Positions 58,491 to 64,000 of a DNA stretch of 64,000 nt are shown here, in pieces. Each line of letters starts with the position of its first letter. The stretch's first letter is position 1. Made by a program: the position numbers and the translations under genes. The notes beneath the pieces are model-generated. The model was not told where the DNA came from, searched no databases, and worked only from the letters and a program-made list of their open reading frames with translations. The stretch comes from Symsagittifera roscoffensis (Eukaryota; Xenacoelomorpha; Acoela; Convolutidae): assembly GCF_963678635.1 (NCBI RefSeq), contig NC_087064.1, positions 66,085,548-66,149,547 on the forward strand, in the 5' to 3' direction.

Positions 58491-59013
58491 GTCGGGTACA
58501 TGGAGGTATCGAGTCGGGTGTGAGGGAGGAGTCTTGAGTTAGGTACTGGGGTGCGGCGCAGGTAAAGGGATCTTAAGACATGATTGGCATGACAATTGAA
58601 TTTTAAAAGAAAGAATTGATGGTGCTAAAACATAAAATGAAATTGCATGTTCTTAAGGGAAATCCAATCGAATTGTTTTAAGTGATATGTGAATGATAGG
58701 ATTTTAATCATATGGGTAAAAGGGGGGTCTCTAGGTTAGGAACGTGACAATGCTAAGTTTTAATAAGCTTTCTGTTTTCAGATCGAGTTTGAAAAACAAA
58801 GTTGAAAATCCAACTACACTCAAGCGAGAAACAAAAAGAGAGAATCTTGATTGAACACGCGATAATCCGAATCTACAGCAAGTAGTTGCAAGAGAACATT
58901 TCTAGAGAATTCTTGAATTGGGTAATACTTGAGTTGGTAAGGTAATTCTTGAGTTGGTAAGGTAATTCTTGAGCTGGTTAACATCTACCTATATACATCC
59001 CGAAGTTGCAAAA
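58491..59013 (+). promoter_or_regulatory. Spacer between pol and the SGNH ORF with 3' splice acceptor
   Basis: This 523-nt non-coding stretch holds a strong acceptor, CTTTCTGTTTTCAG, ending at 58781, with a branch-point-like TGCTAAG 25-30 nt upstream. It is followed 230 nt later by the ATG of the giant ORF. By analogy with env of retroviruses, the ORF may be made from a spliced subgenomic RNA. No poly(A) signal or LTR is seen here, so the giant ORF seems to belong to the same element. Confidence 0.5.
58921..58980 (+). repeat. Three 20-bp tandem units before the SGNH ORF
   Basis: GGTAAT followed by ACTTGAG or TCTTGAG occurs three times in a row at 20-bp spacing, each unit containing one CTTGAG. 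It lies in the last 95 nt before the ATG at 59014. Confidence 0.85.
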
Positions 59014-62000
59014 ATGGCAGACCGATTCTGGAACTCCGTGCCCGCGGCTCTGAAGAAGCCCACTCTTGACGAGCTGTACAGAGGCTTGAGGGACCTGGAC
59101 TACACCCAGATAGACGAGAGAATGGGCGACGAGCGAGATCAGACGTTGAAATTACTTGAGATGCTGAGGGCTGAACATCAGCAGGAGCTAAGGGTGCGGG
59201 AGAACGTCGCGAATCGTGATCAACTAAAGTCGGAGTTGGAAAGGATAGAACAGCGACAACGCGAGCTTGACGCACAAAAGGGAGCCAGGTCTAACGAACG
59301 AGTGGTGACAAGCTCGAGGCCGGAGTCGCGCATGGAGGTGGATGAAGCTCCCAGGGCTAGAGGACGGTTCAACCTTGACCGCGAGGCCAGGGAACACATG
59401 AGTGAAGGCTTGGAGGTCTGGATACCAAATGACGCGACGCCCTCCTTGCGCAATCTAGAGACCCAACCTGTACGTCCTCTGATGGATGTGGTGTTACCAG
59501 GATATACACCAACCTCGACCTCGAGCGGCAGTCAGGTGAGTGGCGCCTCATCGCGCCTGAAGGAGCTGGGCGAGAAATTGCAGCAGCAGAGTCGTGAAAG
59601 ATCGACAAGGCCAGAGCTTCCCCCAACTTGGAGGGAACAGCCGGTCAGAAATGTCGTGATCGCGAGCTACAAGAAGAACACAGAGGGGAACTACCACAAG
59701 CATAGTCGGCTGGACTGGAATGCGGAACAGCAAGCCAGGAGGGACTGCTTCCACGACGCAGCCTGGGTGCAGTATCTAGCGCCACCTCGTGTGCCAGAGG
59801 GTGCGGTTCACCTGATTATAGGGGACAGCCTGGTGCGGGTGTTGACCCAGATCCGGTCACATTGGCAGACGGGAGTCTTGAGTTTCGCTGGAGCTGCTAC
59901 GCCACAGATGTTGGCAACTCTGGACATGCTAGGAATGACCAAAGTTTACACAGTCACCTTGATGGTTGGGACCAACGACGTGTCGAGAGGAGAAGCAAGG
60001 AAAGTGACGAGGCTGTGCGACAAGATGAGTTGCCTTCTTGAGGAGCTGAGGATCCAAATGGATCCCATCCTGCTGACGATATGCACGGTCCCCTATAACA
60101 TGATGTTTGATCAACACTCCCTAGAGATGAACCAGAGGGTGCGGAGCCTGAACAAGGCGATCCGAGAAATACACCGAAACAGTGTGCTTCCTCTCAGGCT
60201 GTTGGACGTTGCAGAACGCATGGAGAACAAGGGATTTCCTGAAGACACCTCGAAAGATGGAATCCATTTCGATAGGCCAAGGGGAGCTGAGTGGCTGAAC
60301 GACGTCTTCCAGGAACAAATAAACACGCTAGAAGCGGACCTGCTGGAGACAGCCCAATTCACTTTAGGGCCACCTCCCAACCCACCATTCCTTGCCTCGA
60401 GGGCCTTGGCTGGTCGATTGGGAGCGAGAGTTGATACTAGAGACAGCTCGAGGAGCAATCAGACCCGATTGCAGAGTGCCACACCAATGGAGTCGGAGGA
60501 GGTAGAGTCATCAACACCTCCGGCCTCGGCGATGTCCTCCGTGGTGGTGGCAGATGACAGGAGAGAAAAGAAGTCTAGGGAGACTACCCGCTTGAGATAT
60601 CCTGAGAAGGTGAAGGAACTGGATCTGGAGACCTTGGAATGCAGACGAGAGTTGGCGGAAACCCTGGGGATCGAACGAGTGTCGCATGAGGACTTGAATA
60701 GACATCATTGCGTAGACTGGTTGAAGGCACACGAGGCGCATTTTTCGAGAGCGAAGTTGATGGAGACCACAGACCTGACGGGAATTCCCACAAAAACGAT
60801 CATGGGACCCATTAATTACAGACCTCTCAAGCTGCTGGGGAGTCCGGGACTTATAGCAGAACCTCCCAAGCACCGAACCAGCATCGCCAGAATCAGGTTG
60901 GCAACCCCGGCACAGTTGAAGGTGGTAGACAAGCTACTCAATCCGGGAGGAATGGAATTGCCTGATGCCGCTTACGAAGGTCCGAAGTTGGCAGAAGATC
61001 CCAGGTACGGGAAGCCCTGTGGTGGCACCCAACTGGCCAAAACTCTGGCAGTTTACGATAGAGCAGATCCAGCTGCTGCAAGAGTAGTCATTGTGGCGGG
61101 ATCGGACTTCGAAGGAACGTCTCCCAAGTTGTTCTGGCCGGAGACTCTGGTATACTCCTTGCCAGGAGCCGAATTGAACCAGATGTTGACCCTAGTGGTG
61201 GCAATAAAGTCGGAGATGCCCTGTGAACCGGAGCTGCTATTGTTTGCAGGAATGAATGACCACCTGCATGCGATGGGACTTCTTGAGCAACTGAAAGGCA
61301 AGGAGGTTCCAACATCAAGGAAGATCTGGGAGGCCATTCAGGCGTTATTTGCGGCGATGAATGAGGTACAAGAGAATGTAGCCTCGAGATTTGGGTCCAA
61401 GACAAAGGTGGTGTTTACCACATCCCCAGGATACGCTAGCATGCCACCCGCCCTGCAATTCGTGTATGCGGTCTTGATCTTGATAGCGGAAGGGAGTGAA
61501 TGGCGGATTCTGATGGCAGCCCCCAATCGAGAGCTAGAGCCAGTGAACTTGAGACTTTACAAATCAGAATTACCAGCGGCATGGGCTGACATATCTCATG
61601 CACTGAGGGGCTTTTACAGACTGGCCGACGTCCTGATTGTATTGGATGAGGTACTCTTGCTAGAGATATCGAACTTTGCTAGACAACTCAAGTTCAGCCC
61701 AGTCATCGGGGACGACCACCCGGCGATAAACCAGTTGACGGCCAGCCTGTGGTTCCGAAGTATGGATGTGAAAGTTGCAAATTCCACCAGCAGGACTAGA
61801 GGTCCCAACAACGAGAGAAGAAATGTGGTCGAGACGGAGAAACAGTTAGAATCGATGAAATATCGCTTGACTCAAGAGAATGGCTGGTGGCCATTCCTGA
61901 CACCAAGGCTGGAGAACGTCACGAATAAGACGAGGGAGGAAGCACCACTCCTCGTGAAACAAATCTGGAGTTTTCTAGAGAAGCAACTGGAGCTAGCGGA

Positions 62001-64000
62001 AACGAGAGACATGACGGTGGTTAGATTTGTCTCGGCCGCCAATGAAGTGACGATCGGAGGATTTTGGAGAGAGCACGCCAACGGCGAATTGAAGACTAGG
62101 AGAGATTACGAGATTCTCAAGTTCTTGAGTCCTTGCTGGGAGAGAGAATTCTTGGCAGGAGTGTTCGGCACCACGGCGACTATCTTCGGAGCCTTCGTAC
62201 AGGAGATACTGGGCATGTCCATCAGCCTGCTTTTGGCTCTGTATTTGGTTTACCCCAGATACTTGTTCAACATGGGCCCAGCATACATGTTTAGTCGAGG
62301 AGTGGAGACACTTCGAGTTGATGGGTATCTGGCACTAATACTCTTGACCCATGGGGAATTGGTGTCGTTTCATCGGTTAATGGAATATGGAGAACCTCTG
62401 TCTATGGGGAGAGTCCACACGAGCACTGAAACCAGCTCCTACAAGTGTGCCGCAGGGTTGAAGACACTGCTGGTGCAATACCTCATGATGCAGAATCGAT
62501 ACATGACGGGTGAAGATGAGAACCCAACCTCGAGAGAAGAATGGGAGAAGGCGAACAGAGGGATGCCTCTGTTGACGGACCTGTGCCTGGCAATGAGGTC
62601 GGACCCAATGGGGATAATCCGGGGTCTAGAGGAGGTGGTGACCTGCATCTATGGTCCAGCAGTGACGTACGCGTTTCCGGATCCCCTGGTGATAACGTAT
62701 CGTCACTCGGTGACGCACTTGAGTCTCATCAGCGTACTGGATGGTACAGCGCTGAATTGGTGTCAGCAGGAGGTGCTCAGGGCGCGTATGAGCAACACGG
62801 TACTCTTCGGAAAAGTGAAAGATGCTGAGATGATGGTGTGCAACTTCAGGGGACAAATGCAATGCAGAATGGGAGGCAAGCGAGAGGGCCCCATTGAAAT
62901 GTATCCAAAGTTTTGGAACCTAAACCCATTGACGGCCAACGGACGAGAAGTCTTGAGAATCCCCGCCTGGAAGGAGTGCTTTGCACTAGTCAAGAGGGAG
63001 CTGGAGGCCATAATGGAGAAAGAAATCCTACCAGCCACCATGCCTGAGTTCCCGACAGTCAGGAGGATGACCTTAGGAATGAATAGTCCCTTGGTAGTTC
63101 CCTCCATAATGGCGAGGATGACGGCGGAGGAAATGCAGAAGGATTTCACTGATGGCTGGGACCCCCTGTTCATTGGCTACACGGCGGCGGTCTACTTCCA
63201 CACCAGCGAGATGAAGGTAAACTCGTGGACGACGCAAGCGAAAAAGAGTAGAGGTTCGCAGCCCCCAGGGTATGAGGTGAGGAAGGTCTTGAGAACTCTT
63301 GAGAAGGAAGAACTTGAGAACATGTTGCCCATATGGGATGATGGCAGGATGATCGTGATGGAGGGGCACGTCGCACTGGTGGACGACATGAAATTTGCCA
63401 CGAGAAAATATAAGGCGCCCTATGGCTTGGAACAGGTGGAAGTAAGACAGGAAGGAACAGAACTAGATGCAGCAGGTCAACTGCACGTAGCACTGACGGA
63501 ATACAAAAAGCTGGATCCTGCGACACCATCACCACTGTCCGTGGACGCACCTGGAGACAACAGGAGCGGACCCGTCGAGGACCGATTTAAGAAAATTCTC
63601 GAGAGAAGGAGACATGAGTCAGAAGAAGAGAGTATGGATGAAACTCTCAGTGAAGCTGGTGAAGACATGGAAGTGGGGAATACGCCTGAACCAGGGCAAT
63701 CAGGGGAGGAGCTCACCACTCAAGAGCTGTTGAAGGATTTGAGCGAGGAGAATTGGGCAGATACTGCCACACCACCCCTGATTCCGTCTCCGCGGAAGAA
63801 CCTAGAGTTGCCATTGGCAGGTGAGACCTTCAATATGGGGATGTTACTCTTGAGCTCGGAGGAAAGGGGGAAGAACACGTTCGAAGGGAACAGGGACATA
63901 TTCTTGGGATCTCTCGAGGATGACGCTTGGCAGGAGTTCCTGGAGGAATTCAATCGAGAAGTGGGCAGCGAGACGACGCTGGACAAGTTCAAGAAGGAAC
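59014..64000 (+). CDS. Giant ORF with tandem SGNH-hydrolase-like domains (3' end outside window)
   Basis: At least 1662 codons open from ATG 59014 (AAAATGG context) to the window edge. The N-terminus (about 25-95) is a charged coiled coil. Residues about 265-435 show all SGNH/GDSL hydrolase blocks: GDS (nucleophile Ser 272), the FAGAATPQ glycine block, GTND (Asn 321) and DGIHF (Asp 415, His 418). Residues about 690-915 look like a second, altered copy: VIVAGSDFEG, SLPGAEL, FAGMND (746-749) and GDDHP (His 902). A later region (about 960-1450) has hydrophobic stretches, for example SLLLALYLVY near 1071-1080, and matches nothing I know; the visible C-terminal part is acidic. No Env, RT or capsid motif is seen. 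It resembles neither ordinary env nor a host gene, and shares purine bias and CTTGAG content with gag-pol. SGNH esterase domains are known in ORF1 of CR1-like LINEs. Confidence 0.85.
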   Translation, partial: MADRFWNSVPAALKKPTLDELYRGLRDLDYTQIDERMGDERDQTLKLLEMLRAEHQQELRVRENVANRDQLKSELERIEQRQRELDAQKGARSNERVVTSSRPESRMEVDEAPRARGRFNLDREAREHMSEGLEVWIPNDATPSLRNLETQPVRPLMDVVLPGYTPTSTSSGSQVSGASSRLKELGEKLQQQSRERSTRPELPPTWREQPVRNVVIASYKKNTEGNYHKHSRLDWNAEQQARRDCFHDAAWVQYLAPPRVPEGAVHLIIGDSLVRVLTQIRSHWQTGVLSFAGAATPQMLATLDMLGMTKVYTVTLMVGTNDVSRGEARKVTRLCDKMSCLLEELRIQMDPILLTICTVPYNMMFDQHSLEMNQRVRSLNKAIREIHRNSVLPLRLLDVAERMENKGFPEDTSKDGIHFDRPRGAEWLNDVFQEQINTLEADLLETAQFTLGPPPNPPFLASRALAGRLGARVDTRDSSRSNQTRLQSATPMESEEVESSTPPASAMSSVVVADDRREKKSRETTRLRYPEKVKELDLETLECRRELAETLGIERVSHEDLNRHHCVDWLKAHEAHFSRAKLMETTDLTGIPTKTIMGPINYRPLKLLGSPGLIAEPPKHRTSIARIRLATPAQLKVVDKLLNPGGMELPDAAYEGPKLAEDPRYGKPCGGTQLAKTLAVYDRADPAAARVVIVAGSDFEGTSPKLFWPETLVYSLPGAELNQMLTLVVAIKSEMPCEPELLLFAGMNDHLHAMGLLEQLKGKEVPTSRKIWEAIQALFAAMNEVQENVASRFGSKTKVVFTTSPGYASMPPALQFVYAVLILIAEGSEWRILMAAPNRELEPVNLRLYKSELPAAWADISHALRGFYRLADVLIVLDEVLLLEISNFARQLKFSPVIGDDHPAINQLTASLWFRSMDVKVANSTSRTRGPNNERRNVVETEKQLESMKYRLTQENGWWPFLTPRLENVTNKTREEAPLLVKQIWSFLEKQLELAETRDMTVVRFVSAANEVTIGGFWREHANGELKTRRDYEILKFLSPCWEREFLAGVFGTTATIFGAFVQEILGMSISLLLALYLVYPRYLFNMGPAYMFSRGVETLRVDGYLALILLTHGELVSFHRLMEYGEPLSMGRVHTSTETSSYKCAAGLKTLLVQYLMMQNRYMTGEDENPTSREEWEKANRGMPLLTDLCLAMRSDPMGIIRGLEEVVTCIYGPAVTYAFPDPLVITYRHSVTHLSLISVLDGTALNWCQQEVLRARMSNTVLFGKVKDAEMMVCNFRGQMQCRMGGKREGPIEMYPKFWNLNPLTANGREVLRIPAWKECFALVKRELEAIMEKEILPATMPEFPTVRRMTLGMNSPLVVPSIMARMTAEEMQKDFTDGWDPLFIGYTAAVYFHTSEMKVNSWTTQAKKSRGSQPPGYEVRKVLRTLEKEELENMLPIWDDGRMIVMEGHVALVDDMKFATRKYKAPYGLEQVEVRQEGTELDAAGQLHVALTEYKKLDPATPSPLSVDAPGDNRSGPVEDRFKKILERRRHESEEESMDETLSEAGEDMEVGNTPEPGQSGEELTTQELLKDLSEENWADTATPPLIPSPRKNLELPLAGETFNMGMLLLSSEERGKNTFEGNRDIFLGSLEDDAWQEFLEEFNREVGSETTLDKFKKE

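Larger units (their letters stand above)
46450..64000 (+). mobile_element. Giant Ty3/mdg4-like LTR-type retroelement with extra SGNH ORF (right end outside window)
   Basis: The left limit is set by the change from AT-rich host sequence to purine-rich, CTTGAG-containing sequence between 46443 and 46500. Visible parts are a leader with promoter/poly(A)-like signals and two tandem arrays, Gag-PR (49693-53397), RT-RNase H (53216-56206), integrase plus macrodomain (56164-58490), and an ORF of at least 5 kb from 59014. Domain order PR-RT-RH-IN and the DD35E integrase with GPF-type C-terminus place it with Ty3/mdg4 (Metaviridae-type) elements. No second LTR is in the window, so LTR limits, target duplication and completeness cannot be tested. 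Three reading-frame changes lie in gag-pol, whereas the downstream giant ORF is uninterrupted. Confidence 0.85.

Noticed and set aside
59220-63992. Many minus-strand frames under the giant ORF
   Set aside because: These are shadows of a purine-rich sense ORF; they are Ser/Leu-rich, overlapping and without motifs.

Overview
The window looks like a metazoan nuclear genome. It is AT-rich, and its genes are intron-containing with canonical GT-AG junctions. Encoded proteins include an ADAM sheddase, RFC5, a TIA1/TIAR-type RNA-binding protein, an RMDN-type TPR protein, a TMEM53-like hydrolase and a ZCCHC10-like zinc-knuckle protein. Introns and spacers are full of tRNA-derived SINEs and other dispersed repeats. 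Three genes (RFC5, the TIA1-like gene and the RMDN-like gene) have a 3' splice acceptor only 5-8 nt before the ATG. The RMDN and TIA1 genes lie 92 nt apart, head to tail. Both facts suggest spliced-leader trans-splicing and operons, as known in tunicates, chaetognaths, cnidarians and some worms. I cannot place the species from sequence alone.

Layout. All resolved host genes are on the minus strand: ADAM (1705-14362, 10 exons); TMEM53-like (17547-18296); an unassigned acidic exon (21525-21722); a repeat-rich spacer (21.7-28.5 kb) holding a BEL/Pao remnant, a 399-bp tandem duplication and three MITE-like elements; RFC5 (28547-32481, 4 coding exons); ZCCHC10-like (35456-37599, 5' end not found); TIA1-like (38785-45087, 9 coding exons); RMDN-like (45180-46079). 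For ADAM, RFC5 and TIA1 the exon phases match at every junction and the summed exon lengths are divisible by three.

From about 46.45 kb to the right edge the composition changes: the plus strand becomes purine-rich, GC rises and there are long plus-strand ORFs. This is one very large Ty3/mdg4-like LTR-type retroelement that runs off the window, with at least 17.5 kb visible. It has a long repeat-rich leader, a Gag-protease ORF, a reverse transcriptase/RNase H ORF, an integrase ORF that runs into an OARD1/TARG1-like macrodomain, and then a separate giant ORF of at least 1662 codons. That last ORF has no retroviral homology that I recognise. It carries a complete SGNH/GDSL hydrolase domain followed by what looks like a second, degenerate SGNH domain.

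The most interesting items are this SGNH polyprotein plus macrodomain cargo, a hexamer (CTTGAG) enriched about tenfold across the whole element, and four MITE-like elements that share an exact 16-bp iteron spacing in their inverted repeats although their iteron sequences differ.
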